From contig NZ_RAQM01000010.1 of assembly GCF_003610735.1 (NCBI RefSeq), positions 1-64,000 of the forward strand: a stretch of DNA of 64,000 nucleotides, given 5' to 3'. This document shows positions 53,388-62,215 of the stretch, piece after piece. Made by a program: the position numbers and the translations under genes. Position 1 is the stretch's first letter. The number at the start of each line of letters is the position of its first letter. The notes under the pieces were generated by a model that saw nothing but the letters and a program-made list of their open reading frames with translations, ran no database searches and was not told the DNA's origin. The stretch comes from Tenacibaculum lutimaris (GTDB lineage Bacteria; Bacteroidota; Bacteroidia; Flavobacteriales; Flavobacteriaceae).

Positions 53388-54812
53388 ATGTCGCAGTTTA
53401 TTAGCGTTTTTGACATGCTTAAAATTGGGGTGGGACCTTCTAGCTCTCACACTTTAGGTCCTTGGAGAGCAGCACAACAATGGATACAAAAATTAAAAGA
53501 AACTAATGAATTTCTTTTAATTGAAGAAGTCAAAGTAGACTTGTACGGTTCTCTTTCTTTAACAGGAAAAGGACACGCGACTGACTTAGCTGTTTTATTA
53601 GGATTAAGTGGAGCTGATCCAGAATATGTTCCTATTGAAAGTATTGACGTTATTATTAGCGATATTCAAAATAAAGAACAGTTGTTTTTCAACAACGAAA
53701 GAAACATTCCATTTTTAAAAGATTCTGTAAAATTCAACCGAGAATTTCTCCCTTTTCATGCAAACGGAATGACCTTTAGAGGTTATGCTCAAGGTGAAGA
53801 AATTTCTACTGAAACCTACTACTCTATTGGTGGTGGTTTTATTGTACAAGAAGATGATCATTTAGCAGAAGACATTGAAATTAACAAACAAAACTTCCCT
53901 TTTCCAATAAACAGAGCTACTGAGCTTGAAGCCTATTGTGAAAGAGAGAGTTTAAATATTTCAGACATTGTTTATCAAAACGAATTGGTAATTAATTCTG
54001 CTGAAGAAATTGATAAAGAACTACACCGTATTTGGAATACAATGTTAGAGTGCATGTATATAGGTTGTCATACACAAGGTACTTTACCTGGTGGATTAAA
54101 CGTAAAGAGACGTGCGTTTGAAACACATCAAAAACTAATTAAAGATGCTGAATACACCAATCAACAAGAATGGATAACTGCCATTCGAGGTACTGAAGTT
54201 AAATTCCGTGAAATTTTAAAATGGGTAAGTTGTTTAGCTTTATCAGTAAACGAAGTAAATGCCGCATTAGGAAGGGTGGTTACTGCTCCAACCAATGGAA
54301 GTGCTGGTGTAATTCCTGCCGTTTTAATGTACTATTTAGTAATTGAAAACCATGATGCAGATTTTGAACACGTTAAAAAATTCTTATTAGTTGCAGGAGA
54401 AATAGGCAGTATCTTTAAGAAAAATGCTACTATTTCAGCTGCTATGGGTGGCTGTCAAGCTGAAATTGGTGTTTCATCAGCTATGGCTGCTGCTGCATTA
54501 ACCGAGTTGTTAGGAGGAACACCATCTCAATGTTTAGTAGCTGCTGAAATAGCTATGGAGCATCATTTAGGGCTTACATGTGACCCTATAGGTGGATTGG
54601 TTCAAATACCTTGTATCGAACGTAACGCTATGGGAGCTATCAAAGCAATTAACGCTGCTGAATTAGCTTTAGAAACCAATCCTAAAGAATCTAAAGTTCC
54701 CTTAGATAAAGTAATTGATACCATGTGGGAAACTGCTAAAGACATGAATCGAAACTATAAAGAAACTTCTGAAGGTGGTTTAGCAGTTACGGTACGTTTA
54801 GCAGATTGTTAG
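53388..54812 (+). CDS. sdaA: L-serine ammonia-lyase (single-chain, Fe-S)
   Basis: A 474-residue enzyme that deaminates serine to pyruvate. The N-terminal beta domain has GVGPSSSHTLGPWRAAQQW; the alpha domain has the 4Fe-4S Cys ligands in CHTQGTLPGGL (about 226), MGGCQAEIG (about 360) and CDPIGGLVQIPCIERNAMG (about 402-420). It is the one-chain type II form. The product 2-aminoacrylate is dealt with by RidA (48302). A TATTTTAG box at 53357-53364 may be the promoter, directly behind the DUF2853 terminator. Confidence 0.93.
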   Translation: MSQFISVFDMLKIGVGPSSSHTLGPWRAAQQWIQKLKETNEFLLIEEVKVDLYGSLSLTGKGHATDLAVLLGLSGADPEYVPIESIDVIISDIQNKEQLFFNNERNIPFLKDSVKFNREFLPFHANGMTFRGYAQGEEISTETYYSIGGGFIVQEDDHLAEDIEINKQNFPFPINRATELEAYCERESLNISDIVYQNELVINSAEEIDKELHRIWNTMLECMYIGCHTQGTLPGGLNVKRRAFETHQKLIKDAEYTNQQEWITAIRGTEVKFREILKWVSCLALSVNEVNAALGRVVTAPTNGSAGVIPAVLMYYLVIENHDADFEHVKKFLLVAGEIGSIFKKNATISAAMGGCQAEIGVSSAMAAAALTELLGGTPSQCLVAAEIAMEHHLGLTCDPIGGLVQIPCIERNAMGAIKAINAAELALETNPKESKVPLDKVIDTMWETAKDMNRNYKETSEGGLAVTVRLADC

Positions 54813-54814
54813 CA

Positions 54815-55453
54815 TTACACTATCTTAATTGGTTCTCCTAAAAACTTAGGATTAACACCTAAGAGAATATCTACAAATACTTTTACTCTTGCCAGATATT
54901 CTCTTAACTGAACCTTTAACGCTTTTTTTCCGGAAACTCCTTTAGCATTAAACCCCACTGCATTAATATCAAAATGTTTAGCTAAATACAAAGCTCTCTC
55001 ATTATGAAATTGTTGAGAGATAATTGTTACTGAAGTTTGTCCGAAAATTTCTTTAACTCGTACAACCGAATCTAACGTTCTGAAACCGGCATAATCTAAA
55101 AATATTTTATCTTCAGGAATACCCAATGCTATTAAATCATTTTTAAAATCGGTAGGTTCATCATATCCTTTAGAACCATTATCTCCACTTACAAGTATAA
55201 AGTCGATTTTTCCTGATTTATATAATTCCACAGCTGCATTCAAACGAAATTGATAATATAAGTTTACTCTACCATCTGAAAGATACTTTACAGTTCCTAG
55301 CAACAATCCTACTTTATTTTTAGGGATATTTTCTGTAGAATTAAATAGTTTTCCTTCTCCATTATTTTCTATAATTCTGTTAGAAAAATAAATAACAGCA
55401 ACTATTAGTAAGCTTACTATAAGAAAAAACCTAGCAATTTTTTTCAGTTTCAT
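54815..55453 (-). CDS. SanA/YdcF-like DUF218 membrane-anchored protein
   Basis: A 212-residue protein with one N-terminal span (IARFFLIVSLLIVAVIYFS, about 6-24) and a periplasmic DUF218 domain: GLLLGTVKYLSDGRVN, FILVSGDNGSKGYDEPTDF, AGFRTLDSVVRVKEIFG and VTIISQQFHNERALYLAKHF. E. coli SanA affects vancomycin sensitivity and envelope barrier function at high temperature; the activity is not known. It converges with sdaA (2 bases between stops) and is adjacent to yaaA. Confidence 0.85.
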   Translation of the reverse strand: MKLKKIARFFLIVSLLIVAVIYFSNRIIENNGEGKLFNSTENIPKNKVGLLLGTVKYLSDGRVNLYYQFRLNAAVELYKSGKIDFILVSGDNGSKGYDEPTDFKNDLIALGIPEDKIFLDYAGFRTLDSVVRVKEIFGQTSVTIISQQFHNERALYLAKHFDINAVGFNAKGVSGKKALKVQLREYLARVKVFVDILLGVNPKFLGEPIKIV

Positions 55454-56212
55454 TTATCTTGTAAATACTAATTCCGTTTCGGTAGACATGTCTTGAGAAA
55501 ACCCATATCCATCCACATCAAAACCTTTTAATTCTTCTAATGTTTCAATGTTATTATCAATTATATAACGTACCATTAATCCACGTGCTTTTTTGGCAAA
55601 GGTCATAATAGTTTTATACTGTCCGTTTTTAAAATCTTTAAATACAGGAGTAATCATTGGTACTTTCAAAACTTTTTTAGGAAGCGCTTTAAAATATTCT
55701 GAACTTGCTAAGTTTATTAACAATTCATTATCTGTCAATTCTTCATTTAAAGACTCTGCCAAAGTAGTATCCCAAAACTTGTACAAGTTGTCTGCTCTTC
55801 CTACTTTTAATTTAGTCCCCATTTCTAAACGATAAGGCTGAATTAAATCCAACGGCTTTAATAACCCATATAAACCTGACAAGATTCTTAACTTATCTTG
55901 TAATGCAGGAATTTTATCTTGAGAAAGGGAATTTACATCAATACCTCTATACACTTCACCCGTAAAAGAGAAAACTGCTTGTTTTGCATTATCAAGTGTA
56001 AAAGGAGGCTGCCATTCTTGGTTTCTATCATAATTTAAACTTGCTAAATCATCAGAAATCTTCATCAACTCTCCTAGCTTTTTTCTAGAAATAGTTTTTA
56101 GTTTCTTATTTAACTTTTCAGATTGCTCTAAAAATCTTGGTTGTGTATAAACATCTGTCGTTGCCTTATTTTCAAAGTCTAACGATTTGGCAGGTGAAAT
56201 AATAATCTTCAT
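55454..56212 (-). CDS. yaaA: Peroxide stress protein YaaA
   Basis: A 252-residue protein of the UPF0246 family. It starts KIIISPAKSLDF and has the conserved ISDDLASLNYDRNQEW, GEVYRGIDVNSL, LSGLYGLLKPLDLIQPYRLEM and TFAKKARGLMVRYII. In E. coli YaaA lowers free iron during peroxide stress; a DNA-binding fold has been described. The stop directly touches the start of the SanA-like gene (55454/55453), so the two are co-transcribed. Confidence 0.92.
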   Translation of the reverse strand: MKIIISPAKSLDFENKATTDVYTQPRFLEQSEKLNKKLKTISRKKLGELMKISDDLASLNYDRNQEWQPPFTLDNAKQAVFSFTGEVYRGIDVNSLSQDKIPALQDKLRILSGLYGLLKPLDLIQPYRLEMGTKLKVGRADNLYKFWDTTLAESLNEELTDNELLINLASSEYFKALPKKVLKVPMITPVFKDFKNGQYKTIMTFAKKARGLMVRYIIDNNIETLEELKGFDVDGYGFSQDMSTETELVFTR

Positions 56213-56299
56213 TCAATAAATATTTATGGTAAAAATAAGAAGCAATTTTAAATTCATCAATTACTTTGGGTAATTAATATTGATACTGGTATTGATAAA

Positions 56300-57094
56300 T
56301 TAAATGTTTTGTTTACTATTAATTTTCAATCCATCATAAGCTAAAAACACATTTTCAGGAAGCTCATTTTGCACCTCATCATGCAACCCTAACAATTCAC
56401 TTATGTGTGTTAAATAGGTTCTCTTAGGTTTAATTTCTTCAATAAAACGCAAAGACTCTTCTAAATTAAAATGTGTATTGTGTGGTTCTTTTCGTAAACC
56501 TGTTACAATTAAAACATCTAAATTTTCTAATTTCTTTTTTTCTTCTTCTGAAATTGTTTTGATGTCTGTAATATAAGCTACATCATTAAAACGGTATCCT
56601 AAAATTGGTAAGTTTCCATGCATCACTTCAATAGGAGTCACCTCTACTCCATCCAACATAAAATTTTCTCGATGTGAAATAACTGTTGGCGCCACACTTG
56701 GTGCACTAGGATACCTGTTTTCAGTAGCAAAAACATAATCATAACGCTTTTTTAAAACATTCAGAACTCGCTCTAATAAATAAATTGGAACAGATCCCAT
56801 TTGAAAACAATACGGGCGAATTTCATCCAATCCTGCAATGTGGTCGGCATGTTCGTGAGTAAATAAAATCCCGTTAATAGATTGTACTTCTTCCCTTATC
56901 ATTTGCTGACGAAAATCAGGTCCACAATCAATTACGTAATTGATATTATTCCAAGACACTAAAATAGAAGAACGTAACCGCTTATCTTTCGGATTACTAG
57001 ACAAAGCTACTGGATGTTTACTTGCAATCATTGGAACTCCTGTTGATGTTCCTGTTCCTAAAAAAGTTATTTTTAATTGATTTTTTTCCTTCAT
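56300..57094 (-). CDS. PhnP/cyclic-phosphodiesterase-like metallo-beta-lactamase hydrolase
   Basis: A 264-residue MBL-fold protein: ITFLGTGTSTGVPMIASKHP at the start, the metal motif THEHADHIAGLDEIRPY (HxHxDH, about 79-95), IEVMHG (His), VAYITDIKTI (Asp) and RTYLTHISE (His). The group holds phosphodiesterases such as PhnP and ribonuclease Z-like enzymes; no C-P lyase genes are near, so the substrate is open. It is divergent from the gene at 57176, 81 bases apart. Confidence 0.82.
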   Translation of the reverse strand: MKEKNQLKITFLGTGTSTGVPMIASKHPVALSSNPKDKRLRSSILVSWNNINYVIDCGPDFRQQMIREEVQSINGILFTHEHADHIAGLDEIRPYCFQMGSVPIYLLERVLNVLKKRYDYVFATENRYPSAPSVAPTVISHRENFMLDGVEVTPIEVMHGNLPILGYRFNDVAYITDIKTISEEEKKKLENLDVLIVTGLRKEPHNTHFNLEESLRFIEEIKPKRTYLTHISELLGLHDEVQNELPENVFLAYDGLKINSKQNI

Positions 57095-57119
57095 TTCTAC
57101 TACAAAAGTACAACAAAAA

Positions 57120-57151
57120 TTGTCTGTTCGTTCCTAATTTCAGTACATTTG
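57120..57151 (+). promoter_or_regulatory. Promoter of 57176-58618
   Basis: TTG (57120-57122), 21 bases, then TACATTTG (57144-57151); the ATG at 57176 follows by 24 bases. Confidence 0.7.
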
Positions 57152-57175
57152 TAATACGTAACAAAAAACTAGAAA

Positions 57176-58618
57176 ATGGCAATTACGTTAAAAGGAGATC
57201 AAAAAATAAATACGGTACCAACTACGACAATGAAAGCGTTAAAAATTAATTTAAACGCTCACATTTATGGAACTTTTGCTGAAATTGGTGCTGGTCAAGA
57301 AACTGTTCGTAACTTTTTTAGGGCTGGTGGGTCTTCAGGAACCATAGCAAAAGCAATGAGTGCATATGATAAAGATTTCTCTGATGCCATTTACGGTATT
57401 GAAAAAGACAACCGTTATGTTACGGAACCTCGATTAAAGAAGATGTTGAAACATGAAATGGATTTGATTGAGGAACGCCTTACCCGTCAAAAACATCCTG
57501 ACAAACTATTTTTTAGTTACGCTAACACTGTAGCAACCATAAACTTCTCTAAAAAGTTTAAAGGCCATGGTTGGGTTGGTATTCGTTTTCAACTAGATCC
57601 TTTAGAAGATTATAATGAAATTGTTTTACACCTTCGTTTTAAAGAAACAGATGCTCGTCAACAACAAGAAACTCTCGGTGTTTTAGGGGTTAACCTTATT
57701 TATGGAGCTTACTATTTAAATGACAACCCTAAAGATTTATTAAAATCTTTTTATGATAATATTGATAAAGATCGCTTAGAAATTGACATGATTAATTTCT
57801 CTGGACCTCGATTTATGTATGTAGACAATCGTTTAATGAGTTTACAACTTGTTAAAAACGGGATGACTAATGCCGTTATGTTTGGCCCTGATGGAAACAA
57901 CATGTTACCTGCCCAAGTACTTTACAAAAAAAATATTTTAGCACTACGTGGTAGCTACCGTCCTGTTACTAAAGTAAACATGGATATGTTTGAGCGCTCT
58001 AAACAGTTGTTCTTTGAAGAGAAAAAAGTAGATCCTGAAAAAACAAAAATAATCTTTGAAATAACCTTAAGTAATCTTCGTGCTGAAGGTGAAATTAATG
58101 AACGTGATTTCCTTGACAGAGCTGAACTACTTTGTTCTTTAGGCTTAAATGTAATGATTACAAACTATCAAGAGTATTTTAGATTGGTAGAATACTTTAG
58201 TGAATTCACCAAAGAACGTATGGGGCTAGCTATGGGAGTTTATAATCTTATTCAAATTTTTGACGAGAAGTATTACCGAGATTTAAGTGGTGGTATTCTT
58301 GAAGCTTTTGGTAAATTATTTTATCGAGACCTTAAAGTTTATATGTATCCATACAAGGATGAAGAAACAGAAGAGTTCATTACTAGTGAAAATTTAAAAG
58401 TACACCCAAGAATGAAAGAGCTTTATAAGTTCTTTAAAAATAATGGTAGACTTATTGATATTAAAGATTTCAACCCTGAAATTTTACATATTTTCTCTAG
58501 AAAAGTACTACAAATGATTAAAGACGGTGAAGATGGATGGGAAGACATGCTTCCTAAAGGAGTTTCTCAAACCATTAAAGAAAAACGTTTATTCGGGTAT
58601 ACAAAAAGATTGAAATAA
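57176..58618 (+). CDS. Conserved cytosolic protein of unknown function (480 aa)
   Basis: A 480-residue protein without signal peptide or membrane span. Very conserved-looking stretches are INLNAHIYGTFAEIGAGQET, FFRAGGSSGTIAKAMSAYDK, DTINF-like MINFSGPRFMYVDNRLMSLQ, AVMFGPDGNNMLPAQVLYKK and MGLAMGVYNLIQIFDEKYYR. I recall relatives in many Bacteroidota and other phyla under conflicting labels such as TonB-dependent receptor or nicotinate-nucleotide adenylyltransferase, and I see no motif that supports either. It is a single-gene unit with a good promoter. Confidence 0.75.
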   Translation: MAITLKGDQKINTVPTTTMKALKINLNAHIYGTFAEIGAGQETVRNFFRAGGSSGTIAKAMSAYDKDFSDAIYGIEKDNRYVTEPRLKKMLKHEMDLIEERLTRQKHPDKLFFSYANTVATINFSKKFKGHGWVGIRFQLDPLEDYNEIVLHLRFKETDARQQQETLGVLGVNLIYGAYYLNDNPKDLLKSFYDNIDKDRLEIDMINFSGPRFMYVDNRLMSLQLVKNGMTNAVMFGPDGNNMLPAQVLYKKNILALRGSYRPVTKVNMDMFERSKQLFFEEKKVDPEKTKIIFEITLSNLRAEGEINERDFLDRAELLCSLGLNVMITNYQEYFRLVEYFSEFTKERMGLAMGVYNLIQIFDEKYYRDLSGGILEAFGKLFYRDLKVYMYPYKDEETEEFITSENLKVHPRMKELYKFFKNNGRLIDIKDFNPEILHIFSRKVLQMIKDGEDGWEDMLPKGVSQTIKEKRLFGYTKRLK

Positions 58619-58646
58619 TTATTTTCTGCCTTTTTAAACCTTTTAC

Positions 58647-58654
58647 TATCTTTA
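58647..58654 (+). promoter_or_regulatory. Possible promoter box of the ECF sigma operon
   Basis: TATCTTTA occurs at 58647-58654 and again at 58672-58679, each in the context ACTATCTTTA. The first gives a 26-base distance to the TTG start codon at 58681; the second would be too close. The repeated box could also mark autoregulation by the sigma factor. Confidence 0.35.
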
Positions 58655-58680
58655 AAGTCTAACAACTAAACTATCTTTAG

Positions 58681-59226
58681 TTGATTGACGAAATTACTCT
58701 TATAGATCAATTGCAGCAGTCTAAAACAAAAGAGACTGCTTTCAGGCATTTATTATCGCAATATAAAGAGCGATTGTACTGGCATATCCGAAAAATTGTG
58801 ATTTCTCACGATGACGCTGATGATGTTTTACAAAATACTTTCATTAAGGTTTTTAAAAATATAGACAGTTTCAAACGAGATAGTAAACTATACTCTTGGA
58901 TGTATCGAATTGCAACTAATGAAGCTATCACTTTTATCAATAAAAAAGCTAAAGAAAAAAACATTGATATTAATGATTATCAACAACAGTTAGTTTCAAG
59001 CTTAGACAGTGACCTATTATTTACAGGAGATGAAGTACAGCTAATTTTACAAAAAGCAATTGCAACACTACCTCAAAAGCAACAGTTAGTTTTTAATATG
59101 AAGTATTTTGAAGAAATGAAATATGAAGAGATTTCTAATGTTTTAGAAACCTCTGTAGGCGCCTTAAAAGCTTCATATCATATCGCCGTTAAAAAGATTG
59201 AGAAATTTATAAAAAACTATAATTAA
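58681..59226 (+). CDS. ECF-type RNA polymerase sigma factor
   Basis: A 181-residue sigma-70 family factor. Region 2 is at about 25-90 (DDADDVLQNTFIKVFKNIDS, the -10 binding WMYRIATNEAITF) and region 4 at about 122-178 (TLPQKQQLVFNMKYFEEMKY, EEISNVLETSVGALKASYH). The start codon is TTG at 58681; no ATG is available upstream in frame. A gene for an anti-sigma-like membrane protein follows after 33 bases and a periplasmic protein after that, the usual arrangement for envelope stress control. Its target promoters are unknown. Confidence 0.9.
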   Translation: MIDEITLIDQLQQSKTKETAFRHLLSQYKERLYWHIRKIVISHDDADDVLQNTFIKVFKNIDSFKRDSKLYSWMYRIATNEAITFINKKAKEKNIDINDYQQQLVSSLDSDLLFTGDEVQLILQKAIATLPQKQQLVFNMKYFEEMKYEEISNVLETSVGALKASYHIAVKKIEKFIKNYN

Positions 59227-59259
59227 ACCTTTTAACTAAAACATAGTCTTACTAAAGTA

Positions 59260-59787
59260 ATGAACAAAGAGTTAAAACATAGCATAGATTTTTTAAACCA
59301 AAAAGTTGGTAAAAACACTGGTTTTTCTACTCCTGAAAATTATTTTCAAAAAGTAGAAGAAAACCTTTCTTTTATAAATTTTGTAAATAGTTTACCTAAA
59401 GAAAAAGCATATATAACTCCTACCAATTATTTTGAAAGCATAGACAATTCTATTTTTAAAAGATTAGCTTCTGAAAAAAACAAAGACATAAAAATCATTT
59501 CGCTTAAAGAACGATTTTTTCAATACATACCAATGGCTGCTGCTGCTTCAGTATTACTTTTTATCGGAATTAATTATTTAAGCACTCAAAAAACAACTTT
59601 TGATGATATTACCATTACTGACATTGAATCTTGGTTCGAAAACGGATATGGAGAGACCTATACAGAAGAACTAGCTACAGCTATAAATACTTCTGATATT
59701 GAAGACGACTTATTCGCTTCTATTAGCGATGAAAGTCTAGAAAATTATTTACTTGATAGTACAACACCCTTAAACGATATAGAATAA
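59260..59787 (+). CDS. Anti-sigma-factor-like single-span membrane protein
   Basis: A 175-residue protein. The cytoplasmic part (1-88) has two copies of a short motif, TPENYFQKVEENL (24-36) and TPTNYFESIDNSI (53-65). One span follows at about 91-108 (PMAAAASVLLFIGINYL) and then an acidic periplasmic tail. The place after an ECF sigma gene and the topology suggest that it binds and holds the sigma factor. No zinc-binding anti-sigma motif (HxxxCxxC) is seen, so this is inferred from context. The next gene starts one base after its stop. Confidence 0.7.
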   Translation: MNKELKHSIDFLNQKVGKNTGFSTPENYFQKVEENLSFINFVNSLPKEKAYITPTNYFESIDNSIFKRLASEKNKDIKIISLKERFFQYIPMAAAASVLLFIGINYLSTQKTTFDDITITDIESWFENGYGETYTEELATAINTSDIEDDLFASISDESLENYLLDSTTPLNDIE

Positions 59788-59788
59788 G

Positions 59789-60250
59789 ATGAAAAAAAAC
59801 ATACTTTTACTCTTGTTTTTACTTATAGGTAACTTGGTTACCCAAGCCCAAACAAGAAAAGGAGATTCCGAAAAAATTCGCGCATTTAAAGTAGCTTTTC
59901 TTACTGAAAAATTAGATTTAACAGAAAAAGAAGCTGAAAAATTTTGGCCTTTATACAATGTATATGACAAAAAAATGATGCAACTGCATAGAGACGAACG
60001 ACGCAGTATTAAAAAAAGAATCATGGCCGATGGAGGTCTCGATAATTTATCAGAAAGTGAGTCTAAACAAATAATTGAAAAAATTAACGCTGTTTCTAAA
60101 GAACAATACGAAACTAAAAATGAATTTTACTCTAAGCTGACTAAAATTCTACCCTATAAAAAAATACTTCGCCTTGAAGTTGCTGAATACGAATTCCACC
60201 GTAAACTTATACGTAAGCTTAAAGGTGAAAAGAAAGAAGATAAAAAATAA
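59789..60250 (+). CDS. Periplasmic Spy/CpxP-like helical protein
   Basis: A 153-residue exported protein: signal peptide MKKNILLLLFLLIGNLVTQA, then a highly charged all-helical body (FLTEKLDLTEKEAEKFWPLY, DERRSIKKRIMADGG, YSKLTKILPYKKILRLEVAE). The pattern LTxxE...FW.LY and later ILPYKKILRL is like LTxxQ-type sensors that go with ECF sigma factors in Bacteroidota. It could sense envelope damage or act as a chaperone; not proven. Third gene of the sigma operon, which ends at the terminator directly downstream. Confidence 0.75.
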   Translation: MKKNILLLLFLLIGNLVTQAQTRKGDSEKIRAFKVAFLTEKLDLTEKEAEKFWPLYNVYDKKMMQLHRDERRSIKKRIMADGGLDNLSESESKQIIEKINAVSKEQYETKNEFYSKLTKILPYKKILRLEVAEYEFHRKLIRKLKGEKKEDKK

Positions 60251-60279
60251 AAAAGGAGGCAAAATTGCCTCCTTTTTTA
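60250..60279. terminator. Bidirectional terminator after the ECF sigma operon
   Basis: AAAAAGGAGGCAA (60250-60262) and TTGCCTCCTTTTT (60265-60277) pair perfectly around a 2-base centre. It also covers the stop of the convergent gene ending at 60277. Confidence 0.88.
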
Positions 60280-60477
60280 TTTTTTATCAACTAAAGCTAA
60301 ACAAACATACAAATCAGGTTTATTAGCTGTAAATTGTCTTAGCCAAATGGTTAGTTCATCTATTTCATAAGGAAGTAATCTCCCTAGAGCTTTTTCTAAC
60401 TCTTTACAAAACAGATCTGCGTTAAAACTAACCTTTTGAAGTACAGTTTTCGTGTACTCATACATAGCTCTTGCCAT
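60277..60477 (-). CDS. Small conserved protein of unknown function (66 aa)
   Basis: A 66-residue soluble, mostly helical protein: MARAMYEYTKTVLQKVSFNA, then FCKELEKALGRLLPYEIDEL and TIWLRQFTANKPDL. Balanced composition and placement between two terminators support a real gene. I recall similar short proteins in other flavobacteria without a function. It converges with the ECF operon and shares its terminator. Confidence 0.65.
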   Translation of the reverse strand: MARAMYEYTKTVLQKVSFNADLFCKELEKALGRLLPYEIDELTIWLRQFTANKPDLYVCLALVDKK

Positions 60478-60559
60478 ATTATTATTGGGGTTAAAGTTGT
60501 TTTATATCTGAACGTAATTTACGAAATTATATTCTTAACAGGTGTTAAAATTTATCAAA

Positions 60560-60590
60560 AAAAAAAGCGAGACCATCATCTCGCTTTTAT
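60560..60590 (-). terminator. Terminator of 60613-60879
   Basis: AAAAGCGAGA (60563-60572) and TCTCGCTTTT (60579-60588) pair around CCATCA; a long T run follows on the minus strand. Confidence 0.88.
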
Positions 60591-60612
60591 AATTCTCTAC
60601 TTATAACATTAC

Positions 60613-60879
60613 TTATAAGCTGTTTACTTTCTCTATTAAAGCATTTGCTCTAGACTCTAATTCAGCACTTACTGATTTGTAGTGAGCCTTTTTATTCTCA
60701 ACATTTTTTGCGTTTACTTTTGAAATTAAATCATCAAAAGTTACAATAACCTCATCAACAATAGCATCTGCTTCTGCTTTTTTAACTTCAGGGTTTAACT
60801 CTGTAGCTATTTGACAGATACTGATAATGTCTCCTAGTGTATAGTTGATATCTTTCTTTAAATTTTTTACGCTTGACAT
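60613..60879 (-). CDS. Small helical protein of unknown function (88 aa)
   Basis: An 88-residue soluble protein, predicted all-helical and coiled-coil rich (SSVKNLKKDINYTLGDIISI; AEADAIVDEVIVTFDDLISK; LESRANALIEKVNSL). One Cys only. I do not recognise a family. It lies 22 bases behind the CAT-like gene and is last before a strong terminator, so it is probably the end of the kdsB-HAD-CAT transcript. Confidence 0.7.
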   Translation of the reverse strand: MSSVKNLKKDINYTLGDIISICQIATELNPEVKKAEADAIVDEVIVTFDDLISKVNAKNVENKKAHYKSVSAELESRANALIEKVNSL

Positions 60880-60901
60880 AATTATAAATTTTGATGCAAA
60901 A

Positions 60902-61528
60902 TTAATCGATTTTATCTAATTCTTGCTGAAATTTTTCAAAAAACTGCCCAACATGGTATCCATCAACTAAAGCATGATTTACATTGATAGCCACAGGAAG
61001 TAATATTTTTTCTTTTTCTTTTTTAAGTTTTCCAAAAGCTAGTTGAGGCACACTATTATCCTTATTACCTGAAAAAGGCTCTTTATGCCCCGTAAAACTC
61101 ACCCAAGGAATTGCCGAAGAATGTATACAGCCTAACGAATATCTGGGAGGTAATAAATTTGTTGAATTTTGTATCCGCTCCTTTTCTTCTAAATAATTTT
61201 GATTAAAAACCTCAAAATCTTCTGAATAATCAAAATAAGAAAAACCAAAAGTAGTATCTGGTCTAGCTACTGTTGTAGAAGCATTAATTACATCATAAAT
61301 AGTAACCTTATCATCTTCAATTCTATATTTTAAATTCTCAACTGAATTTATAGCTTTCATACACGCATGTAGATATCGAACAAAAAATGAATCTCCTTTT
61401 TCTTTGGCTAATTGATATGTTTTTGATACTTCTACATCGGCAACCAACCCAAAAGTTGGATCTGCCATAGTTCTAAAATGTTTAAAAAGCTCTTTTCTAT
61501 TCCAGTTTTCAATATCTAAATACTTCAT
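60902..61528 (-). CDS. Chloramphenicol acetyltransferase-family protein (type A)
   Basis: A 208-residue CatA-like acyltransferase. The catalytic motif HALVDG (HxxxDG) lies near 189-194 in VNVNHALVDGYHVGQFFEKF, and DPTFGLVADVEVSKTYQ and CIHSSAIPWVSFTGHKEP (substrate side) are typical. Type A members give chloramphenicol resistance, but chromosomal relatives often act on other alcohols. In its place beside a HAD phosphatase and kdsB, resistance is not the obvious role. It abuts the HAD gene (61528/61529). Confidence 0.88.
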   Translation of the reverse strand: MKYLDIENWNRKELFKHFRTMADPTFGLVADVEVSKTYQLAKEKGDSFFVRYLHACMKAINSVENLKYRIEDDKVTIYDVINASTTVARPDTTFGFSYFDYSEDFEVFNQNYLEEKERIQNSTNLLPPRYSLGCIHSSAIPWVSFTGHKEPFSGNKDNSVPQLAFGKLKKEKEKILLPVAINVNHALVDGYHVGQFFEKFQQELDKID

Positions 61529-62215
61529 CTATAAAAACTTTAACACATCTGTAATACTAGATACTGTTTTGTAATCATCAGATTTTTGCTCTTCGCTCAC
61601 TTCTTCGTGTGCCCATGTTGTATGAAAGGGCACATGAATAGCTGTTGCTCCTATTTCCAACAACGGTAACACATCTGATTTTAATGAATTTCCTATCATT
61701 AAGAACTCTGACGGATTAATATCTAACCGTTTTACTAGTTTTTTATAATCGGCTTTTTTCTTTTCACTCATTACTTCTGTATGGTGAAAATATTTTAAAA
61801 TTCCTGATTTTGCCAACTTGCGTTCTTGATCTAATAAATCACCTTTGGTAGCAACAATTAGTTTATACTTTCCATGTAGTTCTTCTAATACCTCTTCTAC
61901 CCCATCTAGTAATTCTATAGGTTTTTCTAACATCTCTTTTCCTATTTCAAGAATTCCTTCCATAGTTCTTGGAGCTATTTTATAGTTAGAAATTTCTAAA
62001 GCACACTCAACCATTGACAACATAAAGCCTTTTACACCATAACCATAAATTTTAAGGTTTTCAATTTCCTTTTTAAATAATTCTTGATGGATTTTGTTTT
62101 CGGTTTCATAATCTGATAACAATTTTGCAAAATCATCTTCGGCATCACGAAAATAAGTTTCGTTTACCCAAAGTGTATCGTCTGCATCAAAAGATATTAC
62201 TTTAATATTATTCAT
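61529..62215 (-). CDS. HAD-family phosphatase
   Basis: A 228-residue haloacid-dehalogenase-like hydrolase: motif [13 protein letters not shown] (Asp nucleophile near 10), motif II IVATKGD (about 119), motif III Lys in [10 protein letters not shown] and motif [22 protein letters not shown] (about 172-191). A helical cap (about 18-95) is present. The substrate is not known. Its start overlaps the end of kdsB by eight bases, so they are translationally linked; it is not KdsC by sequence. Confidence 0.85.
   Translation of the reverse strand: MNNIKVISFDADDTLWVNETYFRDAEDDFAKLLSDYETENKIHQELFKKEIENLKIYGYGVKGFMLSMVECALEISNYKIAPRTMEGILEIGKEMLEKPIELLDGVEEVLEELHGKYKLIVATKGDLLDQERKLAKSGILKYFHHTEVMSEKKKADYKKLVKRLDINPSEFLMIGNSLKSDVLPLLEIGATAIHVPFHTTWAHEEVSEEQKSDDYKTVSSITDVLKFL

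Noticed and set aside
60902..61528. Antibiotic resistance island around the CAT-like gene
   Set aside because: The gene is embedded in a housekeeping kdsB operon with no mobile element or change in composition.
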